Assembly (NCBI GenBank): GCA_038373865.1
Contig: JAXGGA010005139.1
Location: 16,871 to 80,870 of the forward strand
Source: Uloborus plumipes
Lineage: Eukaryota; Arthropoda; Arachnida; Araneae; Uloboridae
Direction: 5' to 3'
Length of the DNA: 64,000 nucleotides
Positions 47,201 to 59,200 of this stretch are shown in pieces. The position numbers were made by a program, and so were the translations under genes. Position 1 is the stretch's first letter, and each line of letters opens with the position of its first letter. A model generated the notes under the pieces. That model ran no database searches. It saw nothing but the letters and a program-made list of their open reading frames with translations, and was not told the DNA's origin.

Positions 47201-50200
47201 GTATCACTCAAAAGAGTATAATAACGTATGTTATGGAAAATTTAAATTATTTGTCCTCTGGTCCCTGTTATCGATTTTTTTTACTTCCTTTTACGTAGTA
47301 AAGGAAGTATTGTGATCGCGAAAAAAAAAACACTCAAATTTGAGTCTAAATTGTGACTTTGCTCACCCCCGAATGAATGTGTAGTAGTTTTTTCAACCTG
47401 GAAGCACGTGCATATGTACCTACCAACATATAAGCAGCCGAAAAATCCATTTCAACCACCCCCGAGTTAATTACGACGAGTTTTCTCGTGACGTCTGAAT
47501 ATGTACGTATGTGCGGATGTATGTATGTGTCGCATAACTCAAAAACTATATGCCGTAGAAGCTTCTAGCTTGGTATGTAGGCTCTGAGGATGGTCTAGTT
47601 GTGCACCTCCCCTTGTGGTTGCATTCGAATGTTCCCAAGGGGGTGTTTTACCCCTTTTTTGTGGTAAATCAGTGTTAATTTCAATGCAGACTCCAGCGAT
47701 ATGAATTGGCGCGACCACTTGACGATATGTCGCAAGCTTTTGGTCGCCAAGTGTTTGACGCCAACTTGGCGACATATCGCCAAGTTGGCGACAAATTTGG
47801 CAAAAAAAAATTTTTTGAATTTGGGTTCAACTTGGCGCTATTGGCGATATTTTGCGAAAAATTCACTGAACGATATTAAAATCAGCAATATTTAGAAAAT
47901 TAACCATTGTAAAATATTTTTTGCATTGTTTCGTGGCAGATTAGGGGAGTAAATATTTGAATTGTTACCTTGCTCACTCCAAGCACTTTTTTTTAACACT
48001 TAAGGCAACTACTAAGAAATTTACACGTAAAAGGAAGTAGTGTGGGGTCCATACCAGATTCTTCATTATTATTGTTACTCCAGAAAAAAACAGAAAAGCG
48101 ACAAACCCTCTGAAAACATGTTTATTGCAACCGGTCTATCGTTTTCTTGAACAAAGCGTAAAACATAAACTGCCCGAAGATTTCAAGACTTTGGGCAATT
48201 ATGTTACGTCAATTAATGTTTTTCAAAAATAAACGATGTGAACGGGAGAGCCCTAGTTCCATTGGAGGGTACCACGTGCCTCGCAAATCAAGCAACTGCT
48301 GATCTTTTGTGCTAAAGGTTATATTCAATGGGACTTCGGTTCCGCAGATTGGCCGCAGATTGTCTCGTCATCCCGATGTACTGGGGTCGATTGTCGCCCT
48401 CGCCCGGGTTGTAACTTCCTCTCTGTGCTGTAAATTCTTTCCTACACTATATATCTGCCTTGAACTGTCTGTCTGTCATGTCAGGCCCGTCATTTAGGGG
48501 GGGGGCAGTGAGGGTCAATTTCCTTTGAGAAATCTATGTATTTACATATACGTGGGCGGTTTTTTATGTTTTCCGATGAAATTGCATTGTGTTTGGACCC
48601 TTTGCCCCCTCCCCCCCCCCCCCCGCCTCTGGAAAAACTTGAAATGACGGCCCTTTGTTATGTATACATTGGCAATATTCTCAAATCCATATGAACATAA
48701 ATGTACCGAAATTGTTGACATAAAGGGAGTTAATAGGTTCTGGGGCAATTAGTAATGACAATAAATTGCATTCAAAATCTATAGATTAACCCATTAATGC
48801 CTGACTTTTTTTTTTCCAAAGATATTTTGCCTACTGTTTACAAACAATGTTTAATGGGCAGGAAAAATAATTAAAAAAAATATTATGTAAAAAATATTTT
48901 TTTTTTATTAAGGAAAGAAAAAAGTTTTAAAAGTAACTTTTTTTTCTCGAGATTGTGAACGATGTCATTTTTGATAAAGATCATATTAAAACTGCTACAG
49001 AACACATTTTACAATGGTTATGTGTTGCAAGCTGTTAATAACGAGTTGAAACAATACCAAAGTACTCATTGAACACTATTATTTGGTTGAAATGTTCATT
49101 TTGGGGAAATTCAGACCCTTTTTTGGACCGTCCCTAAAAAGGGACGCTAGGCGTTAATGGGTTAATCTCTAACGTCATCGGTAGCCAGATAACATTGCTC
49201 TATGAACTCTTATGGTATACGATCAATGCATATAACCCGCTTTTGATCCCCCCACCACGAAGAAATTTTTGGCATAGCGGTTTAGGAGGTTTGGGTCACT
49301 CCGCGAAAACGCTACCCTTTTGTCCCCTATGTGACGCTCCTATATTTCATCAAAAAGCAGCGCTTTTAAACTGTTGATGAACGAAGTTTTTTGTCTAAGA
49401 AGTTGATCGCCGTTTTGTGATTTCTTAACTAACAAAAGCTCGTTCTGCATCCTTTAAAATCACACCTTTTCAATGAAATAATTGAGCGTCACGTGCGTCA
49501 AAAGATGGCGACCTTTTCACGAAATGGCCCATTATATGTTTTGAACTGTGCGCCACACATCCACGAGTTCACACCCAAGTAGCACACTTCGTTTTTTAAA
49601 GGTTGTAAAATGGTTATTAACGTTGTAACAACCGCTTAAAAACGTTTATAAAACCAGGCCCGTCATTTAGGGGGCAGGGGGGGGGGCATTTCCCCCCCCC
49701 CCCCTGACTTTGAGATATCAATGTATTTACATATAAGTGGGCGTGGTTTTTATTGTTTTCTGGTGAAATTGTATTGGGTTTTTACCCATTGCCCCTCCCT
49801 GAAAAAACTTGAAATGACGTCCCCGTATAAAACGTCTGAAAGTTATTTGCTACCTGGGCATCTTTTTACATTGAAAAGGGGTTCCTCATAATTCTGAAAC
49901 ACGTGCCTGAAATTGAATCGGCAGTTTCAAGAAGGGAACGAAGACCAAAATTTCAAACTTGGGTTTTTTCGTGATTGTACATCTCCTACTGTGGATACAC
50001 ATGTTTGTGCGATTAAAGCAACAAAAACTAACCTAGTTTTTGTTCTTTTATTCGCACAAACATGTGTATCCACAGTAGGAGATGTACAATCACGAAAAAA
50101 CCCAAGTTTGAAATTTTGGTCTTCGTTCCCTTCTTGAAACTGCCGATTCAATTCATCAAAAGCCCGTTTATTTATTAATACGCTTTTATTAGTTTTTCAT

Positions 50201-53200
50201 GTGGGTTTGTTTGTTTGTACGTATGTAACTCTGAATAAAAGATAAAATTCACGTTCTTTGCAAATTTAAAAGTAATATACTGAATACTCTCATTATTAAT
50301 ACTAAAGGCTTAACTATATTACATGTTGATACATTATAAGTGTTTCAGTTGTTTGTGTATGTAACCCTGAATGAAAGATAAAATTCACGTTCTTTGTAAA
50401 TATAAAAGTATTGTCGACGCTCGATATAACGACCGTCTCCCTCCTACAAAAAACGGTCTTTATAATGAGTGGTCGCTATAAGAGGTAGAACATAGAGGAT
50501 ATTGGGATACAGTTGGGGGTTTTCTCACCGGTCGTTGTATTAGGATGGTCTTTATAACGTGTGGTCGTTATAACGAGCGTCGACTGTACTATTATGTATA
50601 CAAAAGGCTAAACTATATTATATGTTGATGCATACGATATTATAAGTGCATGTAAACTTAGCGGATACTCAATAGTTGTGAACATCAGCTTGAAATCAGA
50701 ATATCATGTGAAATACTTGCATTAATTCCAAAACCGTACTTTTTAGTTTTTCAAAACTATATTTTAAAATTATTACTTTGCTCATTGCACATTTTAGTAC
50801 GAAGCTGTTTATTCTTCTCAAAATCCACCGAGTCAACAAACACGCCATTAGTGATAAACAGCGATCCATTGAACTACCAACCACGCTCCTTATCCAGAAA
50901 TGCAAAATTCCACCATTACAGAGTTTAACAAATACTCTTCCCCAAATTGGGTACTTGGAAACGAACAATGACTCGTTATCCACGCACACAATGTCACCAG
51001 AAGGTCCATTGTTGCAATAAATATGCTTAGAGTCCAGTTTTTTCCTGAACTCAGAATTAAACCTTAAACAGCTCATCAGATTATGTTATAATTTCCTGTT
51101 AGAGAAAAAATGCTCATTTTTGAGACCTTGAAACATGAAGACGGAGAGAAAGAAAAGTTTATTTTTTTTATCTTTCCTCTTTGAGTAACTTTGTATTATG
51201 CTTTCGTTTTCGTCGTTACACAGTGAAAGTTATAAAGCAGTAAGTACCGCCCCTAATCAAGGGCTGAGGCAGGAACATGCAATACACCGCCAACTCGTTC
51301 ATTTCGATCCATGGACTGCAGTTTCGGGCTTATTATGCCCTCATCAGCACGGAATACGAAAGTGAACGAGTTGGAGGCAGAAATCCTCTTATTGAGCAAA
51401 GAGAGCCGAAAAAAGTGAAGCAGTGAAAATATGCGTGTTTAAAGTTCAATAGCAAACTCCGAGGCGCTCTAGGAAACTCGTTATAACTCCCGAAATATTT
51501 CGAATTACTGTCTGCAATTTTCACAGTATATTCTCAAGACATTATACTTTCAAATTAAGCAAAAAAAAATTTTTCGATTTTTTGAACCCAAGTTACCAGA
51601 CTACTACCTTAAACAAACGCGAATAAAGAAGGCTCTAAATAAAATGTACGAAACACCGTGTGTCATAAAAATAATTTACTTGTGTTAGTCATACTTCTCA
51701 AATAGTTTCGCGGTCCAATTTCTGATAGATGCGGTCCAAGTACGGACCGCAGTCTTCTAGTTGTCAACTACTAGCATAGGACAGTACTAGGTTGCTTAAT
51801 TAACCCATTTATGTCCAAGTTTTTTTTAGCAATTGTTTTCAATTTTTATCTGTTTAAAACCCTTACTTGGAATGGTTTACATACATTTTAGGCTTAAAAT
51901 AGTTCGCCGTGGCCATATTTATCAAGTTATTTAACGTCCTGTTTATGGGATATTTTGCAGATATGTGAGCAAAATACGACCTTACTTGACTTTACTTTTG
52001 AAAAGTAACATGACAGAAGGCATCTGTGATCAATTTTAAGCAAATCATTTTAAAATAATTTAATTTTATGAAAAATAAGTTCGCAAAAGAAAACTTACTT
52101 TCTTTGGCTACCCATGCTGGATCGTTGCTTGACTGATTCGTCTGAAAATAACTGTCAATAAATAAACTCTGATGTCCAAATAGTGGCTCTAACTGGTTTT
52201 CTCAAGAAGGACTGTTTAACTTGTGAAAAACAGCTTTAGTAAAGTGATATACCCATTACAGGTTTTTGTATGCATAACTAACATCGAACCGTTTTTAGGC
52301 TACTGGGCATAAATGGGTTAAGAGATGCGCTCTAAAAAAATAAGCGATATTGATCGACGGATATTTGATAGTCAGTTATGCATATAACATTTTTTCTGTA
52401 CAATCTTATTAATTAAAATACATTTATGAATTACAGAAAAGAAAACTCTGAGAGGCTTTCGTTTGTTCCTTTTTAAAAATAAATTGTTTTCAAATGCCTC
52501 TAACTGGTTTTCTCAAGCCGGGGGACTATTTAACTTGTGAAAAACAGCTTTAGTAAAAGGATATACCCATTACAGGTTTTCGTATGTAGTAACTAACAAG
52601 CGTCCCGTTTTTAAGCTACTGGGCATAAATGGGTTAAATGATATTTATGAATGTTTCTGAACTGATCTATAAAGAATGACTGAAGGGGAAACGATCGATG
52701 TTTCGGGAATATTCAGGCATAACATCAAGAATTGTGCAACCTTCCCAAGTAGCATCAACTCCCCGGATTTTGCTCGGCCGATCATCGAGCTCCTCGTAAA
52801 CTGATCCCGTAACGTACGATGACATCGTTCCGATCAGTATCCGAGCAGGGTGTTCGATGAGCTACTTTTCATCGAAAAGCGATATCCTTCCGATCAACTT
52901 TCCTACACAAATTCATCGGCACGGGACTGCACTGCTCGTAAGTTACTCCAAATCTCATCGTGTTTCGAGCAAAAGCAAAACTCATCGCATTTTGCTGCTC
53001 GGATTCTGTTTGGCCGATGAGACATATTGGAGCAATTCCCGATGAGAACTCCACGAATCCGATCATCGGCCGATGAGAATTTCATCGGGTTTCGATGAAT
53101 GGCCGATCATCGGTCGGTGAGATTATGCTGCTATGGTTGTCTAGTGGTGGGGATGCTCCGGATTCGAATCATCGCTTGGGCATGGATGCACCTTGTCCTC

Positions 53201-56200
53201 TCTTTGTGTGAATGTGTTGTTGTGCTGTGAATAGGTAAACGGGTCCCTATGGCATGCGTGTGCTGTGGAAGTTGGATCTCACACCAAATGACAAAAAATA
53301 AACTTATTTTTACAGTATAATACTGGCAGCAGAGGTTCCAGTAAAAGCACCCCATGGGGGGGGGGTGATCATTATATGCATCGATCGTATGCCAGCTATA
53401 TATGTAAAAGAAAGTCGTGTTAGTTACACTATTTATAACTCAAGAACGGCTGTACCGATATGGATAAAAATTGGTGGGTAGGTAGCTTAGAGCCAGGAGA
53501 CGGACATAGGCTATAATTTATGTGTGTCAGTTACATTAATAGAAAAAATGTCTTATTGACTAAGCCTTTTTACTAAGCCTCTTTTTGACACCTCCATGGC
53601 TGAGTGATATAAAGAATTCGTTCTGGCAGCTTCCGGAACGCAGTAAACAGGTTGCAGGTTAGCAGTGCGTTGAGTGTTATTTGACTTTTTTGTGAAGTAA
53701 ATTATAAACAAACGCGTTACTTCCCTTGAAATTTATATGTGATAAGCTGTCAGAAACAATTATCACTTAAGAGTTTTTACGCCTCTGAGGCTGAGAGGTG
53801 GAAAGCGCTTGGTGGTATAGCTCCTGGACTGCAGTTAAAGAGATTGTTTATCTTACTATTTCCATATATATAAAAGAAAGTCGTGTTAGTTACACTATTT
53901 ATAACTTAAGAACGGCTGTACCGATATGGCTAAAAATTGGTGGGTAGGTAGCTTAGAGCCAGGGGCCTCGACGGCGCAGTGGGTCTGCCCGTCAGTTTGT
54001 AATCTCAAGAGGCGCGGGTTCGATTCCCGCCTTCGCCCTGGGTGTAACTTCCTTCTCTGTGCTGTAAATTCTTTCCTTCAATAAAATCTGTATTGTACTA
54101 TCTGTGGAGGCAAGGCGCATAGTACGCAGCCCTCATGTGTGTCGAAGTTTATTGACTTCTAGAATAGAATAGAATAGAATAGAATAGGTAGCTTAGAGCC
54201 AGGAGACGGACATAGGCTATAATTTATGTGTGTCAGTTACATAAATTGAAAAAAATTCTTATTGACCAAGCCTTTTTTGACACTTCCATGGCTGAGCGAC
54301 ATAAAGCAAACGTTCTGGCAGCTTCCGGAGCGCAGTAAACAGGTTGTAAGTTAGCGGGGCGTTGAGTGTTATTTGACTTTTTTCTGAAGTAAATTATAAA
54401 CAAACGCGTTACTTCTCTTGAAATTTATATGTTATAAGCTGTCAGAAACGATTATCACTTAAGAGTTTTTACGCCTCTGAAGCTGAGAGGTGGAAAGCGC
54501 TTGGTGGGATAGCTCCTGGACAGCAGGTAAAGAGGTTGTTCTTTTTCCTACTATTAAATACAGTCGAACCTCTATATATCGAAGTAGCAAATTGTCGGAA
54601 AAAAATTCGATATATAGAAATTTCGATATATAGAAAGAACCTCAGTTTTTTGAAAATTACTCCGGAAACATTGAAATTAAAGCAAAATTTCAGACATGAA
54701 ACTCCATTACTAATATATACGCTAATCATATTTGATGAAAGTTAAGAATTAATTGTCTTTCTTTTTCATACCACTATCTACGTCCTTTAACAAATCCACT
54801 TTATCTGCAACACTAAGGCATTTTCTTTTTGACATTGTAAATCGAGAGGGAAAACAAAATCAAATTGAATTGGCACAGCACTAGTTAAAACAATTTTCGC
54901 TGAAACTAATCATGGAGAGAGAGGAATCACCACCAAACAAAAGGGGTAGATAGAAACTGGTTTTGCTACAGGACAGGTTGCATCCAAAATTCGAAAACGA
55001 CGGGGGAGGGGATAATCCGGGAATTCCAGAATGGACAAACAACGTGTTTGTCCACTCCAGGGGTCCAGTTTATCTACAGCTGACAGTGGGGTTTGCAGTG
55101 ACCTTTTCTGACCTTCCCTTTTCTCCTGACTTTCATCTTTCGTGAGGTAAAATGTCTAAAAGCGGAATAAAATCTCCAATTACACTTCCAAAAAAATTCG
55201 ATATATGGAGATTTTTTCGATATATCGAAACAGTTTTTCTATGTAATGAACATCTGAATTTGCTAGAAGTTCGATATATGGAAAATTTCGATACATGGAA
55301 GTTCGATATATGGAGGTTCGACTGTATACAAAAGGGGTCTCAGTGGCCGAGCGGTCTAAGGCGTATAGCCGATAACTCTGAGACGGTGGGTTCGACTCCT
55401 ACCCTCGCTCCGGATGTACTTTCCTTCCTTTCTGATGTAACTCATTCATACATTATCTGTACAAGATATATGTAATAAAAATCATGTGTAATGGAGGCAA
55501 GACACTAGATTGTAGTCCTCATCAAAAATCCTAGGCATATAGCCCCAAACGAAACGAAACGAAATATACAAAAGTTTGTTTGGATGGATTTATGGATGGA
55601 GCAGTCAGTTGATAAGCAGTCCGAAAGAATTATCTTTTTAACTAAGCCTTTTTTGAGCTTCTGTCGCCGAGCGACATAAAGCACATGTTCTGACAGCTTC
55701 TGGAAGATGGAGCCACCAATTGAATTTTTAAACTTCTTGGGTGTGCCTGGATTACCACCGCACAATTTAAGCCTAAAGGCTGGATCCGTAGTAATCATGC
55801 TTCGAAACATAAACCAACCAAAACTGTGCAACGGTAAGCGTTTGGTGGTTAGAAAATTGATGAACAATGTAATTTACGTCACGATAACTGAAAGAAAAAT
55901 TCAAAGGTAAGGAAGTTCTCATTCCGAGGATCCCGATGATCCAACCGATATACCGTTTGAATTTAAAAGATTTCAATTTCCCATCCGTCTTGCGTTTGTC
56001 ATGAACATCAACAAATCAGAAGGCCAATCCTTAAAAGTTTGTGGTTTGAGTCTATAACATCACTGTTTTTCCCATGGTCAATTATATGTGGCATGTTTAA
56101 TGGTCGGAAGACCATCTGCGTTGTTTCTTTTTGCGCCTGATATTAAAACAAAAAATGTTGTGTATCACAAGGTACTTAAGCGAAGAGCGACCTATGTACA

Positions 56201-59200
56201 TACAACAATAATGAATATACAGAAACAATAATGAATGATTAATGTAGGTACTTTTTTTTTTGTATTTTCTAATAAAAATTTTTTAATAAATTCAAAAATT
56301 TGATTATTTATTGCCTTTAAGGCGGAACAGAGTTCGCCGGGTCAGCTAGTAAGAGTTAATAGAACAATGTTATCTAGCTATCGATGACGTTAGCGATTAA
56401 TCTATAGATTTTGAATGCAATTTATCGTCATTACTAAATGCCCCAGAACCGATTAACTCCCTTTATGTCAACAATTTCGGTACATTTATGCTGCAGAGCT
56501 GGCAGTAGAGGTTCCAGTATTATACTGTAACCCCAACAGTTTATTTTTTTTTGCAGTGTATAGTTGGAAAAGGGAAGCAGCGTACCAGAAATTTCCAGCC
56601 TGGCTGGCACTAGGCAACATCAACAAATAGTTACCTAAAGATATTAATGTGCATAAAATCTAGAATCATGCTTAATTGAAACCACATATGATTACGCGAA
56701 AAGTACATGACTCAAATCATGAATATTGTTGCCTGCAGTTTATTCAACCTTCAACCACTAGTGGTTTAACATCTGCATAAATATTTGTAAGGTACAGTCA
56801 TAGAAAAAAAAACCGAAACACTCCCTCGTATTCGACGCTGGGAATTTTGCTGGGAACAACTGGGAATTTTTGTTAAAAAAGAGGAATATGCTTATCCACC
56901 AGTTGCAGAACATGCTCAGCGTTTTTATATAGTATTTAGTTTTCAACAGTAGCAATACGTTGAAAGCGAAGCGGTTAATAAAACTGCTGAGTATATTTTT
57001 AAACTGGTAGATAATCCAATTTTCTCCATTAGTGAGAAGTCTGCTGTCATGCAACATGCAGCAATTCAAAAAACTTTTTACGTGGATACTTGAAATCACA
57101 GAAAAATGAAGCATCTCGGAAGGTTATTCTGAATAATCTGTGACTATTAGATGTTTTTTTTAATTCTGAGCCACGGTTTTAACATTATTGCCAATCCTAA
57201 TACAGTAGTTTATATAAATACAAAGACTTTTAAAATGTAACCTCTCTCCAAAAGGTTTGTGCTGCCTGAGTTAGTGCGTAGCTAAAAGTATGCATCTATC
57301 TTTGTGTAAACAAATAGATAGAATGTTGCGTTTTTCCCTTGAACTCTAGCAGCAGGGTTTTTCCGCCTAAATTTCAAAAAATATTGTAACTTTAACAAGT
57401 CCCAAGAATTTTTAATTAATTATAAAAAGCAAACGTATTATAGAGATTAGCTTTAGTTAATTTCTTCGAAAAAGACATTTGTCTACTCTTTGTAAACTTT
57501 GACTTTGAAAGTAGCATTTTAAATGTGGTGGTGGTCCCAAACTTTTTGGTCGGTCATAACTTTTGTTCTACTGGTCCTAAAGTGATGCCGCTTGGGACCC
57601 AGCTTACTTTTGGCCCTCCGCGCCTGATTATGTAACCAAATGTAGGGGTTCCCATTTGAAAGTTCAGACTTTGAGTTCATTTCAATTTGTATATAACCCC
57701 TTATCAAAATTTTACTCACATAGTTTTAAAGAAGACTTTAATCCATGTCCCAAGACACCTTTCTTTTGTTCTTCGCAAGTATAGCAGCCGAATAATTCAG
57801 AGTGTTTCGTTTTATTTTTTTTTTTTTTTCAGGACTGTACAGTGTACATGTGTAAGGGTGTGTGTCCGAATTGACTCGCTTTATAATTAAATTCAATAAC
57901 TGTGAAAGGCGAAAGATTTTGGTATTTAAATGATTGTACAGTAAGGTTACATTACTCTTGAACTTTTTTTTTTTTTCTTTTTTGTCGTGTGCCAGCCAGG
58001 CTGGCAATTTGGGGTGCGCTGCTTCACTTTTCCAACTGTACCGTTATTTGGTGTGAAGTCCGACTTCCACAGTACACGCATGCCATAGGGACCCGTTTAT
58101 AGGGTAGGCAACCTTTCACACAACAACACATTCACACAAGAAAGGGACAAGGACAGGAGAGAGAAAGCACATCCATGCCCAAGCCGGGACTCGAACCCGG
58201 GGCCACACCATCCATGGCAGACTGCTCTGACCACTAGACAAGGTAACCGGCTACTCTTGAACTCTGAAAACTAATAACGTATTAGTATCGCTAGCGCTAA
58301 TGACATTTTTTATTTTCTTGTTGGTACTTACGTATTGACAAGGTACTTACGTATTAACAAGGTACTTACGTATTAACAGTAACTACAGATTTGGTGATGA
58401 AAACAGATTTGGCGTTTTTCTTCTAATATTGTGGTTGTTGTGTCTACTCCCATACAATTATTTAAAACCCTCAAAAAACGCCAAATAAACCGCCAAATCT
58501 GAAGCTGCGATGGAGTTAACACGTAAGTACCTTCTTGTTTTACACAAGATCTGATGGAGTAATAGGTGTTAGATGAGTAAGCTATTGGCACCACGAGGAG
58601 TGCAGTTGTTCTGTTGTAGTTTTACATACTACATCAATTTTAAAAGATATTTCAACAAAATTTACACATTTGAATATCCATGATATACTTTGATCAGGGC
58701 CAGGAAATTTTTTGACCATCCGGGTTAGTTGGAAATCTACTGCGTAACAAGTAAGTAAAACAGGAGACTGACTACCTTTGACAGTGAGCAGCATCTTGAC
58801 GCTGAGGGGCACCCCCAGCAGGGGCTTCTCCCTCGCCATCCGCTCCCTGCTCATGGCTCCGGAGGCCACCAGGGTGTCGGCCACTGCGGCCTCCTTCATG
58901 GCCTCCTCGAAGCGCCTGTCCACCGTGGCGTTGATGTAGGGCTCCACCTTCAGGATGCGCTCCATGTAGGCGAGCACCACGTCCTGGCTCCGGAGCTGCG
59001 GGGAGGGAAATGGTCCGAGTTAGCAAACCTTCGGATTATTGCCAATCTACTTTGCTGACTTAGAGGTATTGGTTAACAGAAAACAGGTTAGAGAAATTGG
59101 ATATGATATCGTCGGTACCATACTAAAATTACGAATTTGAAAATTGGCGCTTTTCAGGAGAGCCAAAACACTGAATATATTTTTTTTCTCACCAGACGCG

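Larger units (their letters stand above)
53393..56349 (+). mobile_element. Helitron with helicase remnants, heavily nested
   Basis: The start ATATATGTAAAAGAAAGTCG then GTTAGTTACACTATTTATAA and GTACCGATATGG is typical of animal Helitrons. The end GGCGGAACAGAGTTCGCC (hairpin) then GGGTCAGCTAG before T at 56350 is a canonical Helitron 3' terminus. The 5' unit is tandemly duplicated (53393-53866 and 53867-54556). Between start and end lie a type 1b SINE, a pogo-like MITE, a type 1a SINE and a broken helicase C-terminus. Confidence 0.8.

Noticed and set aside
50696..51076. 126-codon minus-strand frame as a gene
   Set aside because: Balanced-looking residues but no domain, no splice context and no conserved copy in the window; kept only as a gap note.
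55335..55420. Possible functional tRNA-Leu/Ser gene
   Set aside because: A and B boxes are clear, but the segment is the head of a SINE with target-site duplications and a simple-repeat tail, and has a second copy at 60526-60748; no complete cloverleaf is seen.
58172..58251. Possible functional tRNA gene on the minus strand
   Set aside because: It is the head of a type 2 SINE flanked by TACTCTTGAACT; the acceptor stem does not close and the body continues without a terminator.
58772..59026. 84-codon minus-strand frame over exon 2
   Set aside because: Out-of-frame reading of a GC-rich real exon; the in-frame product matches the amidase family.
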